From NCBI GenBank assembly GCA_020072845.1, contig JAIQGF010000020.1:1-54383 (forward strand): DNA of 54,383 nucleotides, read 5' to 3'. The position numbers and the translations under genes were made by a program. The DNA is from Terriglobia bacterium. GTDB taxonomy: Bacteria > Acidobacteriota > Terriglobia > Terriglobales > Acidobacteriaceae. Shown piece after piece: positions 34,993 through 43,335 of this stretch; position 1 is the stretch's first letter; each line of letters begins with the position of its first letter. The notes under the pieces were generated by a model. The model searched no databases and was not told the DNA's origin. It worked only from the letters and a program-made list of their open reading frames with translations.

Positions 34993-36612
34993 CTAAATAC
35001 TCAGCACTTCGCCGCGCTTCAGGTTGTTCAGGTGCGCGTCAAAAATGACGCGCGACACGAACACGGCGGTGAACAGGTTGGCCAGCAGACCGAAGGTCAG
35101 CGTGACCGCGAAACCCTTCACCGGGCCGGTCCCGAAGATAAACAGGATGAAGGCGGAGACGATGGTGGTGACGTGCGTGTCCACAATCGTGATCCAGGCG
35201 CGTGCAAAGCCTTGCTCCACCGCCGAGGGCGCGGTCTTGCCGTTGCGCAGCTCCTCGCGAATGCGTTCGAAGATCAGCACGTTGGAATCCACGCCCATGC
35301 CGACGGTCAAGATTACGCCGGCGATGCCCGGCAAAGTGAGCGTCGCTCCGCTGAAGCCGAGGAATCCGAGCAGGATCACCAGGTTGAACAGGAGCGCAAG
35401 ATCGGCATTGATGCCGGCGACGCGGTAGTACACCAGCATGAAGATCATGACCGCCAACATGCCGATGACCGCGGCGAGCACGCCGTGCTTGATGGAGTCC
35501 GCTCCCAGCGACGGCCCGACGGTGCGCTCTTCCAGATAGCGGATACCGGCCGGCAGCGCGCCGGAGCGCAGCACCATGGCGAGATCCTTCGACTGCTGCT
35601 CGGTGAAGGCGCCGGTGATGCGGCCTTCATCGTGAATCTGTTCCTGGATGGTGGCGACTTCCTGGACCTTGTTGTCGAGCACGACAGCCAACTGCTCGCC
35701 GACGTGCGCGCCGGTGAAGGAGGCGAAGCGGCGCCCGCCTTCGCCGGTCAGCAGGAAGCGGACGGCGGGACGGTTGTTCTCGTCGCGGGTGGGCTCGGCG
35801 GTGCGCAGGTCGCGTCCGGTCACGGCCGAAGCGCGGGTAATGATGTACCAGGCGGTCTGGGTGGCGTCGGCGCCGCGCGCGCCGATGGAGCGGCCCTGCA
35901 TGAGCACGGAATCAGGAGGCAGCACGCCGTTCTTGGAGGCCAGCGCGTCCTGCTCGCTGGGATAAGGCCCGCCCAGCGCCTGGCGGATTTCCAGCATGGC
36001 GGTGGACTGCATGATCTGCTTGACGCGGGCGGGATCGTCCACGCCCGGCAACTGCACCAGAATCTGGTACTGGCCGAGGCCGTGCTCCTCGATCACCGGC
36101 TCGCTGACGCCGAGCTGGTCAATGCGGTTGCGAATGGTCTCGATGGCCTGCGCCACCGAGCGGTTTTTCAGCTCGGCCAGCGATTGCAGCTTCATGGCCA
36201 GCGTCCAGGAGTTTTCGGCGCCCGAGGTGAGGACGTACTCCGGCAACTGATTGCTGACGATGTCTCTCAGGTCGGCGGCCGATTCCGGCGGCACGCCCTT
36301 GATGGCGATGTGGTCGGGAGCATTCTGCGGGTCGGGCTTAGTGATGTCGGTGTAGACGATGCCCTTGGACTTGAGGCTTTCCTTCAGGCGCTCGATACCG
36401 CGGTCGCTGTCGGCGTTGACCGCGTCGTTGACCATGACCTGGAGGATGAGGTGGGTTCCGCCCTTGAGATCGAGCCCGAGTTTGACGCGCTCGAGGACGG
36501 CCGATTTCAGGGCACTGCCGCTCACGCCGCTCGGCAGCCCGAAGATGCCGAACACAAAGACCAGCAGCACGGCAACGATAAACAGGGATTTCCAGAGTAA
36601 CGTCTTATTCAT
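34993..36612 (-). CDS. secD: Protein translocase subunit SecD
   Basis: The 539-residue partner of SecF begins MNKTLLWKSLFIVAVLLVFV. LDLKGGTHLILQV (about 47-59) starts the periplasmic P1 domain. The second half has five membrane helices with the signature VGMGVDSNVLIFERIREELR and conserved prolines. It drives late steps of secretion with SecF and YajC. Length lies between the Bacillus and E. coli forms. It is read leftward between yajC and secF; a composite repeat lies directly before its start. Confidence 0.96.
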   Translation of the reverse strand: MNKTLLWKSLFIVAVLLVFVFGIFGLPSGVSGSALKSAVLERVKLGLDLKGGTHLILQVMVNDAVNADSDRGIERLKESLKSKGIVYTDITKPDPQNAPDHIAIKGVPPESAADLRDIVSNQLPEYVLTSGAENSWTLAMKLQSLAELKNRSVAQAIETIRNRIDQLGVSEPVIEEHGLGQYQILVQLPGVDDPARVKQIMQSTAMLEIRQALGGPYPSEQDALASKNGVLPPDSVLMQGRSIGARGADATQTAWYIITRASAVTGRDLRTAEPTRDENNRPAVRFLLTGEGGRRFASFTGAHVGEQLAVVLDNKVQEVATIQEQIHDEGRITGAFTEQQSKDLAMVLRSGALPAGIRYLEERTVGPSLGADSIKHGVLAAVIGMLAVMIFMLVYYRVAGINADLALLFNLVILLGFLGFSGATLTLPGIAGVILTVGMGVDSNVLIFERIREELRNGKTAPSAVEQGFARAWITIVDTHVTTIVSAFILFIFGTGPVKGFAVTLTFGLLANLFTAVFVSRVIFDAHLNNLKRGEVLSI

Positions 36613-36755
36613 TTGAGTCGATGGTCGGCGGTCGACGGTCGACGGTCGACGGCCAAAAACCTCAGCGGCTAAAGCCGCTTAAACAGTCGCACGAATTCGG
36701 CACGGCTCCTTCTGCTTCGCTTCGCTCAGCCTCAGGACAAGTTCCGCCGTGCCCT
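36613..36755. repeat. Composite repeat element (copy B)
   Basis: Same module order as 30536-30672: a TCGACGG/TCGATGG array, CCTCAGCGGCTAAAGCCG, GGCACGGCTCCTTCTGCTTC, CGCTCAGCCTC, AGGACAAGTTCCGCCGTG. It ends before the yajC stop region. Confidence 0.8.
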
Positions 36756-36793
36756 TCCCGAGCCTTGCCCTTTCCGAAATGCTTCCCGAAAAG

Positions 36794-37108
36794 CTAGCCA
36801 CCGGTTTTGACTTCCTCGCCCGAGCTGACGGTGACAATCGAGCTTCGGCTCACTTCCAGCCGCAAATTGTCGGGCGGAACGCGCAGGTGAATGTAATCTT
36901 CCCGCAGGGCGATGACCGTCCCGCGCAGGCCGCCGCTGGTGACGACGCGATCGCCAGTCTTCAGCTCGGCCAACATCGCCTGCCATTTTTTCTGCCGCCT
37001 CTGTTGCGGCATGATCAGCAGGAAATAGAAAATGACGAAGATGAAAACCAGCGGCAGCCAAACCAGCGCGCCGCCGCCGCCCTGCCCTTGCACCAGGGCT
37101 AATGCCAT
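36794..37108 (-). CDS. yajC: Preprotein translocase accessory protein YajC
   Basis: The 104-residue protein has one membrane helix (VWLPLVFIFVIFYFLLIMPQ, about 16-36) followed by the family signature QQRRQKKWQAMLAELKTGDR and VVTSGGLRGTVIAL. It associates with SecDF. I use the ATG at 37108; a TTG four codons upstream (37120) has a better-placed AGG and could be the real start. It lies between tgt and secD in the classical order. Confidence 0.93.
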   Translation of the reverse strand: MALALVQGQGGGGALVWLPLVFIFVIFYFLLIMPQQRRQKKWQAMLAELKTGDRVVTSGGLRGTVIALREDYIHLRVPPDNLRLEVSRSSIVTVSSGEEVKTGG

Positions 37109-37374
37109 GAAGAATGTCAAGACTTGCCTATCTCCTCCCGCGCAACCTTCGTAGCCGGATGCAACGGGCACTGCCCCGGTCGCCACTCGGTTCGCCACCC
37201 CATCGCACGCGGCGTGCGCTGGGGACCCCGGTTCGTCGCGGCTTCGCCAGACAAATTTCAGCCTGCGGCGACTATTACCACCGAGGATGATCTTGAACCG
37301 ACGGGTCTGCCACCCCATCGCGCGCAAAATCGGCGACGCGATGGGGACCCCGGTCGCCCGGGAGCCCCAGTCGC
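37109..37374. repeat. CCACCCCATCGC...TGGGGACCCCGGT repeats in the tgt-yajC gap
   Basis: Two copies, near 37194-37240 and 37311-37357, share CCACCCCATCGC and TGGGGACCCCGG. The second folds as a 9-bp hairpin, CCCCATCGC (37313-37321) with GCGATGGGG (37338-37346). The array runs into the 3' end of tgt. Confidence 0.7.
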
Positions 37375-38679
37375 TTATTCTCGCGATGGGGCGATGGTCG
37401 GATCTTCCCTTTGGGCACGAGCAGGGGAGTTCAAATTCTGCGACCGGAGACCAGAAAGAAAACTACTGAATTCCCCAAGTTGTATAGAATGCCGCACCCG
37501 TTTCATGGTGTCAAGGTAGTAAGCCAGATTGTGGATGGAGTTGAGGACTTGTCCCAGCACCTCGCGGGCGGCAAACAGGTGTCGCAAGTAGGCGCGCGAG
37601 TAGCGGGCGCAGACCCGGCAGCCGCAATTGGGGTCGAGCGGGGCCTGGTCGGCGGCATAGCGGGCGCCCTTGATGTTGATCTTCCCTTCGGAGGTAAACA
37701 ACAAGCCGTGGCGGGCGGCGCGCGTGGGATGGACGCAATCCATCATGTCCACGCCCAGGGCGGCGTATTCCACGATCTCCTCCGGGGTACCCACCCCCAT
37801 CAGGTAGCGCGGCTTGTCGGGCGGAAGATGCTCCAGGGTTGACTCTACGATCTCGCGGGTGAGGGCGCGCGGTTCGCCTACGCTCAGGCCGCCGATGGCA
37901 TAGCCGGGAAAGTCCATGTCAACCAGGCGCTGGGCACATTCACGGCGGAGGTCGGGGTAGATGCCGCCCTGGACGATGGCGAAAAGGGCGGGGGAGTCGA
38001 TGGTCGATGGTCCCCTCGGCTGCGCTCGGGACAGGCTCTGGTCGATGGCAACCGGGTCGACGGTCGACGGTCGATGGTCGACGGCAACAGCATTGCCGAT
38101 TGCCGATTGTCGATTGCCGATTTTGCGCCAAGGAACCTCATCCTTGTGCTCTTCCCAATACTGCTTGCACCGTTCCGCCCAGCGCACCGTCAACTCCATC
38201 GACTGGCGGGCGCGCTCGCGGTCGGCGGGGAATTCGGTGCACTCGTCGAAGGCCATGATGAGGTCGGCGCCGAGCGCGATCTGCGACGCGGTCGCGGATT
38301 CCGGCGTGAAGAAGTGCGTCGAGCCGTCCAGATGCGAGCGAAATTGCACGCCCTCGTCGGAGACCTTGCGCATCTCGCTCAAGCTCCACACCTGGAAGCC
38401 GCCGGAATCGGTAAGGATGGCGCGCTCCCAGCTCATGAAGCGATGCAGGCCGCCGAGGGCGCGGATTTGCTCGGCGCCGGGCCGCAGGTAGAGGTGATAG
38501 TTGTTGCCGAGAATGATCTGCGCACCCAGCTCCTCCAGGACGTCCTGGGGTACGGCCTTGACCGTCGCCTGCGTGCCCACCGGCATGAACACGGGGGTCT
38601 CGACCGGCCCGTGGGCGGTTGAAATGCGCGCGCGGCGGGCGGCGCCGGAGCGAGCCGTTACTTCAAAGGAGAAGGGCAT
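37375..38679 (-). CDS. tgt: Queuine tRNA-ribosyltransferase with an in-frame repeat insertion
   Basis: The 434-residue enzyme exchanges guanine 34 for preQ1 in GUN-anticodon tRNAs. Catalytic Asp91 (TDSGGFQ) and Asp314 (DCVHPTR) and the zinc set Cys352, Cys354, Cys357 and His383 are intact. Typical Tgt has about 375 residues. Here residues about 187-229 (RQSAIGNAVAVDHRPSTVDP and onward) have no counterpart, and their DNA (37993-38124) is a composite of the intergenic repeats. The last 25 residues also look repeat-derived. The insert falls before the LFAIVQGG core strand in a loop, so activity may survive. It heads the yajC-secD-secF operon. Confidence 0.95.
   Translation of the reverse strand: MPFSFEVTARSGAARRARISTAHGPVETPVFMPVGTQATVKAVPQDVLEELGAQIILGNNYHLYLRPGAEQIRALGGLHRFMSWERAILTDSGGFQVWSLSEMRKVSDEGVQFRSHLDGSTHFFTPESATASQIALGADLIMAFDECTEFPADRERARQSMELTVRWAERCKQYWEEHKDEVPWRKIGNRQSAIGNAVAVDHRPSTVDPVAIDQSLSRAQPRGPSTIDSPALFAIVQGGIYPDLRRECAQRLVDMDFPGYAIGGLSVGEPRALTREIVESTLEHLPPDKPRYLMGVGTPEEIVEYAALGVDMMDCVHPTRAARHGLLFTSEGKINIKGARYAADQAPLDPNCGCRVCARYSRAYLRHLFAAREVLGQVLNSIHNLAYYLDTMKRVRHSIQLGEFSSFLSGLRSQNLNSPARAQREDPTIAPSRE
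37993..38124. repeat. Composite repeat inside the tgt reading frame
   Basis: Modules: GTCGATGGTCGATGG, a GGCTGCGCTCGGGACAGG unit of the TTCGACT family, TGGTCGATGGCAACCGGGTC (identical to 34891-34910), a CGACGGTCGACGGTCGATGG array and GCCGATTGCCGATTGTCGA. Its length (about 130 bases) keeps the tgt frame open. Confidence 0.85.
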
Positions 38680-38697
38680 GCAAGAGAGGATTGTAAA

Positions 38698-38766
38698 TCG
38701 CCGCTGATGAACGCAGAAAAACGCAGATGAATTTCCCGATCTGCGTCAATCAGCGTTTATCTGCGG
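38698..38766. repeat. AACGCAGA inverted element
   Basis: CGCTGATGAACGCAGAAAAACGCAGATGAA faces GATCTGCGTCAATCAGCGTT and TATCTGCGG. It lies directly between tgt and the thioesterase gene. Confidence 0.7.
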
Positions 38767-38775
38767 CCGGGTTTT

Positions 38776-39171
38776 TTACGCGCCCTTTTGCTTCACCCGC
38801 GCCATGAACTTGCCGACGCTGACGAAGGCGCGGTTCACGGTGCCGCTGCCGATCTCGTTGGTCTCGTCCCAGGCGCGGACGCGCATGGTGTAAAAGCGGC
38901 CGTCGAAGGACTCCATGACCGCCTCGGCCTTCACCTTGATGCCGATGCCGGTGGCGGCCTTGTGCGAGACGTTGATGTGCGTGCCGACGGTGGTCTCGTC
39001 GCCTTCCTCGTAGGGCTTGAGCGCCCAGTAGCACGCCTCTTCCATGAGCTGGATCATTTGCGGAGTGGAGTACACCGGGGAAAATGAGTCGTGGATGCCG
39101 GCCAGGGTTTGTTCCAGCTTGACGACGTTTTCAACTTCGGCACGGGCGCCAACGGGGACGGGCTTGGACAT
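38776..39171 (-). CDS. Acyl-CoA thioesterase, hot-dog fold (FlK-like)
   Basis: Start set at the ATG at 39171 (MSKPVPVGARAEVENVVKLE); an upstream extension to 39282 is repeat-derived. The 131-residue protein matches the small hot-dog thioesterases related to fluoroacetyl-CoA thioesterase: PVYSTPQMIQLMEEACYWAL with the conserved Glu, then VGTHINVSHKAATGIGIKVK with the conserved His. It hydrolyses short acyl-CoAs, substrate unknown. It is transcribed towards tgt but separated by a repeat. Confidence 0.88.
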   Translation of the reverse strand: MSKPVPVGARAEVENVVKLEQTLAGIHDSFSPVYSTPQMIQLMEEACYWALKPYEEGDETTVGTHINVSHKAATGIGIKVKAEAVMESFDGRFYTMRVRAWDETNEIGSGTVNRAFVSVGKFMARVKQKGA

Positions 39172-39276
39172 GGGGTTCCTCTGTTGCGAGAGATGAAAGA
39201 TCAACGCAGAGGTCGCAAAGGATTCGCAGAGGACCCGGCCGTCGGCGAGCGGCAATCGGCTGTCGGGCCAGAACTT

Positions 39277-39347
39277 CCCCACCCTATCTCGCCCCTTCGA
39301 CTGCGCTCATCAGGGCAGGCCCCCACCGGGGCGAGATAAGGGTGGGG
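39277..39347. repeat. 19-bp inverted repeat enclosing a TTCGACT module
   Basis: CCCCACCCTATCTCGCCCC (39277-39295) and its inverse with one extra A (39328-39347) form a long stem. The loop is a TTCGACTGCGCTCATCAGGG unit interrupted by a TCA duplication. A module seems to have entered a hairpin. Confidence 0.8.
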
Positions 39348-39395
39348 CAACCGCCCGTTAGTATGAAACTCAAATCGGATGATATTTTGTAAGCC

Positions 39396-40523
39396 TTGGA
39401 ACCGCTGACCCACTTTCTGACCGGGGCCTGCATCTCGCGCGCCGCCGGGCTGAACCGCAAGACGCTGCTGGCGACCACCACCTGCGTGCTGGCCGCGGAA
39501 GCCGCCGACCTCGACGTCCTGTGGCTCTTCAAGAGCCCGATTGACAGCTTCGCGCACCACCGGGGCATCACACATTCGTTCGTGGGCGCGCCGTTTGTGG
39601 CGGCGTTCGTCGTCGGATTCATGTACCTGGTGTGGCTGTGGAAGCGGCGGCGAAGGCCGGAGCCGGCCGGCGCGGCGAAGGGTCCGGCACTGCCGAAAAC
39701 GCCGCGCTGGGGGCTGTTGTACGGCTACGCGCTGATCGCCGCCCTCAGCCACATCCTGCTCGACTTCACCAACAACTACGGCGTGCGCCCGTTCGAACCG
39801 TTTTCTTACCGCTGGTATTCCTGGGACATCGTCTTCATCTTCGAGCCGCTGCTGTACGTGTTTTTTCTGGCCGGCCTGGCGATGCCGGCGCTGTTTGCGA
39901 TGATCAATGAAGAGATTGGAGCGCGCCGCAAAGGGCCGCGCGGACAGGGCGGCGCCGTGGTTGCGCTGGTGCTGATGGTGGCGCTTTGGGGCCTGCGGGA
40001 TTATCAGCATCGGCGGGCGGTGGCGGCGCTGGATGCACGCATCTATCACGGGGCCGAGCCGATCCGCACGTCGGCGTTTCCGTATTTCGTAAACCCGTTC
40101 AAGTGGTACGGCGTGGTGGAGACGGAAAAGTTTTACGAGCGCGTGACGGTGGATTCGCTGACGCCGGAAGTGGATCCGGCGGCGCGCAGCGAGACCCGCT
40201 ACAAGCCCGAGGAGACTCCGGTCCGGGAAGCCGCCAGGGACACGCGCCTGGGGCGGGTATATCTGGACTGGGCGCAGTACCCGATGCTCGAGGTCCAAGC
40301 GGTGAGCGGGCCGGTGCCGGGCTTCGAGGGGCCGATTCATGGCGGCACCATCGTGCGCTTTTACGATCTGCGCTTCGAGTATCCCGACCTGGAGCGGCGG
40401 GGCGGACACACGCTGGGCGCGCGTGTCCTGCTCGACCAGAACCTGCACGAGGTGGCGGAGTGGTTTGGAACACGCTCGCAAAGGCCGGACCTGATCGCAC
40501 CGCCCCGGGAAAACGGGAAGTGA
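39396..40523 (+). CDS. Membrane metal-dependent hydrolase (YdjM/DUF457 family)
   Basis: The 375-residue protein begins at a TTG at 39396 (LEPLTHFLTGACISRAAGLN). The signature HHRGITHS (54-61) and the early His6, together with Asp38-Asp40 in EAADLDVLW, form the family metal site; about five membrane helices lie between 60 and 215. The C-terminal 170 residues form a beta-rich extramembrane domain. The function of the family is not settled; some members are linked to phospholipase activity. It is a single gene. Confidence 0.85.
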   Translation: MEPLTHFLTGACISRAAGLNRKTLLATTTCVLAAEAADLDVLWLFKSPIDSFAHHRGITHSFVGAPFVAAFVVGFMYLVWLWKRRRRPEPAGAAKGPALPKTPRWGLLYGYALIAALSHILLDFTNNYGVRPFEPFSYRWYSWDIVFIFEPLLYVFFLAGLAMPALFAMINEEIGARRKGPRGQGGAVVALVLMVALWGLRDYQHRRAVAALDARIYHGAEPIRTSAFPYFVNPFKWYGVVETEKFYERVTVDSLTPEVDPAARSETRYKPEETPVREAARDTRLGRVYLDWAQYPMLEVQAVSGPVPGFEGPIHGGTIVRFYDLRFEYPDLERRGGHTLGARVLLDQNLHEVAEWFGTRSQRPDLIAPPRENGK

Positions 40524-40530
40524 CCAAGAA

Positions 40531-40648
40531 ATCTGTAATTTGCAATTTGTAATTTGTAATTTTTCTGGACGTGAACAAACGTTGTGCCTATCGGCCAGAG
40601 CTTCCGCGGCTTTCAAATTGCAAATTACCAATTACAAATTACAAATGC
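40531..40648. repeat. TTGTAATTTGTAATTT inverted-array element
   Basis: Left arm 40531-40564 (TCTGTAATTTGCAATTTGTA and onward) and right arm 40611-40648 (the inverse, ACAAATTACAAAT type) lie around about 45 bases. Confidence 0.8.
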
Positions 40649-40708
40649 CGTCTTGACGATCCATCCTCCGCAGCCGCAGAATCATGCGTTGACCTCGGGG
40701 AGGAATTC

Positions 40709-41233
40709 ATGCTGGCTTACCTGTTCGTAGTCTTCGCCATTGCCGCCCGCTTTCTGGTTCTGCTGTTTCCGCAAATGTGGCTGAACTTCACCCCCGTGGG
40801 CGCGGCGCTGCTGTTCTTCGGGGCGCGCGGTCCGCGCAAGCGTGCCTGGGCCGCGGTGCTGCTGCTGGCCGGTTCCGATGTGGTGCTGACCAAGTTTGTC
40901 TATGGATATCCCTACACGCCGGACCATTTCGCGACCATCGCGTGGTACGCCGCCATCGTCGCGATGGGCACGCTGCTGCGCAACCATGCCGGCCCGGCGC
41001 GGATTGTGGGTGCGGCACTGGCGACCTCGGTGTCGTTCTTCGTTATCAGCAACTTCGCCGTCTGGCTGACTTGGAACATGTACCTGCACAACCTGGGCGG
41101 ACTGGCCGCCTGCTACGCCGCCGCGGTGCCGTTCTTCCGCAACGATGTGGTGTCAAATCTCCTGTTCACCACGGTCATGTTCAGCGTCCCGGCGCTGATC
41201 GAGCTGCTGCGGCCGGCGGCAGTAAAAGCTTAA
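40709..41233 (+). CDS. DUF6580-type membrane protein
   Basis: Start at the ATG at 40709 after GGGGAGGAATTC. The 174-residue protein has about five membrane helices. The early FTPVGAALLFFGARGPRKRA, YPYTPDHFATIAWYAA and FFVISNFAVWLTWNMYLHNL are features of the small DUF6580 membrane family, which resembles ECF-transporter substrate-binding (S) components. It may be a transport subunit, but no ATPase gene adjoins it. A strong bidirectional terminator follows. Confidence 0.8.
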   Translation: MLAYLFVVFAIAARFLVLLFPQMWLNFTPVGAALLFFGARGPRKRAWAAVLLLAGSDVVLTKFVYGYPYTPDHFATIAWYAAIVAMGTLLRNHAGPARIVGAALATSVSFFVISNFAVWLTWNMYLHNLGGLAACYAAAVPFFRNDVVSNLLFTTVMFSVPALIELLRPAAVKA

Positions 41234-41269
41234 CCACGGATCGCCACGGATCTTCACGGATCAAGAATC

Positions 41270-41302
41270 AAAGGCACGGATCACCTCCGTGCCTTTTGTT
41301 GT
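41270..41302 (+). terminator. Rho-independent terminator inside a CACGGATC element
   Basis: An 11-bp stem AAAGGCACGGA / TCCGTGCCTTT with a five-base loop (41281-41285), then TTGTTGTTG. It sits within a larger CCACGGATC array (41232-41266) whose inverse is at 41315-41334, between two convergent genes. Confidence 0.88.
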
Positions 41303-41336
41303 TGCGTTCACTTTTCTGATCCGTGTTGATGCGCGG

Positions 41337-41954
41337 CTAAGCGGTCTTGTTGTTTCTGCTCCTCCACCAGAAGGCCACGGCGAAGATCACAGCCAGCAGC
41401 AGCGCGAGCAGCAGCCAGGCCAGGTGGGTACGGACCAGGTTGGCGGCCAGCGTGACCGCTCGCGGCCCAAACTTGATGACCAGCACGGAGAGGATCAGAA
41501 AGCGCGCCACGCGCCCGGCGAAGATGGCCAGCAGAAAGTGGCTGAAGTGCATTTCGAAGACGGCGGCGGAGAGCGCGAAGAGTTTGAAAGGAAACGGCGG
41601 CGGCATCATGGCGGGCAGGATGAGCGCGAGATACTTGTGCTGCTCGAAGCGCTCGCGCATGCGGGCAAATTTCAGCGGCCCCATGCGCTTCTCCAACACC
41701 AATTCGCCCATCTCGTAGCCGATGGCGTAAATGATCAGGCTGCCCAGGGCGGAGCCGGCGGCCGCCATCAGTATGTAGAGCCAGAACCGCTCGGGATGCT
41801 TGTAGACGTAGCCGGCAACCAACGGATCGAGCGGCAAGCCGAGCAAGGCCGCGTCGATTCCGGCGATGGCAAAGACGCCCCACGCCCCGAGGGGTTTCAA
41901 CAGCGCCCAGAGAAATGCCGACCAGCGGGCCAGGAGATTGCCTAGTGTGTGCAA
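41337..41954 (-). CDS. VTT-domain membrane protein (YqaA/DedA-like)
   Basis: The 205-residue protein has the YqaA/DedA architecture: an N-terminal helix, GVFAIAGIDAALLGLPLDPL, the re-entrant segment AGSALGSLIIYAIGYEMGEL, and ALILPAMMPPPFPFKLFALS with the conserved Pro run, then a membrane-spanning C-terminus. DedA proteins are thought to flip or transport phospholipids or undecaprenyl carriers. A substrate is not inferred here. It is a single leftward gene. Confidence 0.85.
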   Translation of the reverse strand: MHTLGNLLARWSAFLWALLKPLGAWGVFAIAGIDAALLGLPLDPLVAGYVYKHPERFWLYILMAAAGSALGSLIIYAIGYEMGELVLEKRMGPLKFARMRERFEQHKYLALILPAMMPPPFPFKLFALSAAVFEMHFSHFLLAIFAGRVARFLILSVLVIKFGPRAVTLAANLVRTHLAWLLLALLLAVIFAVAFWWRSRNNKTA

Positions 41955-41983
41955 GGATGGAATTCTACCAGCCGGGTCACGCC

Positions 41984-42071
41984 GGACTTAACCACAGCGG
42001 CCACAGAGGAACGCAGAGGAACACGAATTGATTGCCTTTCTCCGTGATCCTCTGTGTCCGCTGTGGTTAAT
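41984..42071. repeat. CACAGAGGAACGCAG inverted element
   Basis: Left arm TTAACCACAGCGGCCACAGAGG and right arm CCTCTGTGTCCGCTGTGGTTAA (near 42050-42071) are nearly exact inverses around about 40 bases; the right arm touches the mogA stop. Confidence 0.85.
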
Positions 42072-42543
42072 GTTGTGTTTTGCCCGCCAGCAACTCCAGG
42101 GCGTGCGGCAGGATGTCAATCACCGCCGCCAGCGATTCGGTGGCGGCGGAGGGGCTGCCGGGCAGATTGAGGATCAGCGACTTGCCGCGCACGGCGCACA
42201 TGCTGCGGCTGAGCGCGGCCAGCGGCGTTTTCTTGGCGCCTTCGGAGCGCATGCGCTCCCCGATACCGTCCACGATCTTGTCGGCGATCGAGCGGGTAGC
42301 CTCCGGCGTTACGTCGCGCTCGGCGATGCCGGTGCCGCCCGTGGTGACTACCAGTTGGGCCAGGTGACACATGTCCATCATGGCGACTTCGATGTTGGTC
42401 TGATCGTCCTTGCTCACGCTGCTGACAATCACGTTGAAGCCCTTGGCTTCCAGCGCGGCGCGAACGGCCGGGCCGGAGAGGTCGTCGCGGTGGCCGGCGG
42501 CGGAGGAATCGCTGATGGTGAGGACGGCGGCGGTGAATGGCAT
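42067..42543 (-). CDS. mogA: MogA/MoaB family molybdopterin adenylyltransferase
   Basis: The 158-residue protein of molybdenum-cofactor synthesis activates molybdopterin by adenylylation. Signature: TTGGTGIAERDVTPEAT (67-83), the GGTG loop with the conserved aspartate, and LNLPGSPSAATESL further on. The length fits MogA/MoaB. It is leftward and lies downstream of the response regulator and moaC, so it forms a Moco cluster with moaC and moeA on this strand. Confidence 0.92.
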   Translation of the reverse strand: MPFTAAVLTISDSSAAGHRDDLSGPAVRAALEAKGFNVIVSSVSKDDQTNIEVAMMDMCHLAQLVVTTGGTGIAERDVTPEATRSIADKIVDGIGERMRSEGAKKTPLAALSRSMCAVRGKSLILNLPGSPSAATESLAAVIDILPHALELLAGKTQH

Positions 42544-42566
42544 CGGTCTGTCAGTCTAGCGGGGAA

Positions 42567-43319
42567 TCACGCTTCCAGCACGTTGTCTTCGGCTTCCCGG
42601 CTGGATTCATCGAGCAGGCGCAGGCCTTCCATGAGCAGGCCCTGGGTGGAGCGCGAGATGGACTTCTGATCGCTGTTGCCGTTGAAGTCAATCTGGAAGT
42701 TGCCGCCGGTCCAGCTCAGGACCTTGAACACGGCCTCGTCACCTTTCAGGCCGCCGTAGACGGCGTGGTTGATCTGGCCGTCGTGGAAGTAGATTTCGCA
42801 GCGGTCGCCGTTGTTGGTGAGCGTGAGCAGGCAGCTCTTATGACCGAGATCGAGCGACTGCAGCAGGTCAATGACGTTCATCTGCGCCAGGCTGCCGCGC
42901 AGTTTGCCGTCGGCGGTAGGCGCTTCCCTGGCCAGTTTCTCCAGCGCGATCTTGTCGATGATGCGCTTGATCTTTCCCGCCGCTTCCTTGACGAAGAAGG
43001 GCTTCTCGATGAAGTCTTCGACCTTGTCCTGGAGCACCTTGAGCTTTTCGTCGATGTCGCCCTTGGTGGCAATGATGATGAAGGGAATGCGCGCGGTGGA
43101 GGCGCGGGCCTTGATCTTGTCGAACAGGGCGCGGCCATCCATGCCGGGCATCTGGTAATCGCTGATGATCAGGTCGAAGGGCTCGTCAATGATCTTCAGC
43201 AGGGCATCGGCGCCATCCCCGGCGGTGCTGAGGTTGGCCATCGGGGCGAGCGCCTGCCGCAGCATCCCCAGCACCATGGGGTTGTCGTCGACCAGAAGGA
43301 CTTTGACGTTGGATGGCAT
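42567..43319 (-). CDS. Response regulator with C-terminal DUF4388/PATAN domain
   Basis: The 250-residue protein has a receiver domain (1-120): Asp11-Asp12, phosphoacceptor Asp54 in SDYQMPGMDG, Thr85 (IIATKGD) and Lys106 (EKPF). A PATAN/DUF4388 domain (about 138-245) follows: KLRGSLAQMNVIDLLQSLDL, YFHDGQINHAVYGGLKGDEA. PATAN proteins mediate protein interactions in gliding and type IV pilus responses. No DNA-binding domain is present, so it probably signals through a partner. It sits inside the moaC-mogA pair, an unusual place. Confidence 0.92.
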   Translation of the reverse strand: MPSNVKVLLVDDNPMVLGMLRQALAPMANLSTAGDGADALLKIIDEPFDLIISDYQMPGMDGRALFDKIKARASTARIPFIIIATKGDIDEKLKVLQDKVEDFIEKPFFVKEAAGKIKRIIDKIALEKLAREAPTADGKLRGSLAQMNVIDLLQSLDLGHKSCLLTLTNNGDRCEIYFHDGQINHAVYGGLKGDEAVFKVLSWTGGNFQIDFNGNSDQKSISRSTQGLLMEGLRLLDESSREAEDNVLEA

Positions 43320-43335
43320 GAAGTAGTCTGTCGGT

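Noticed and set aside
34861-36600. A 579-codon open frame on the plus strand opposite secD
   Set aside because: It is antisense to the well-recognised secD, lacks any family resemblance, and long antisense frames are expected in high-GC DNA.
37109-37327. Long N-terminal extension of yajC
   Set aside because: The extra codons come from the repeat-filled tgt-yajC spacer and lack similarity to YajC.
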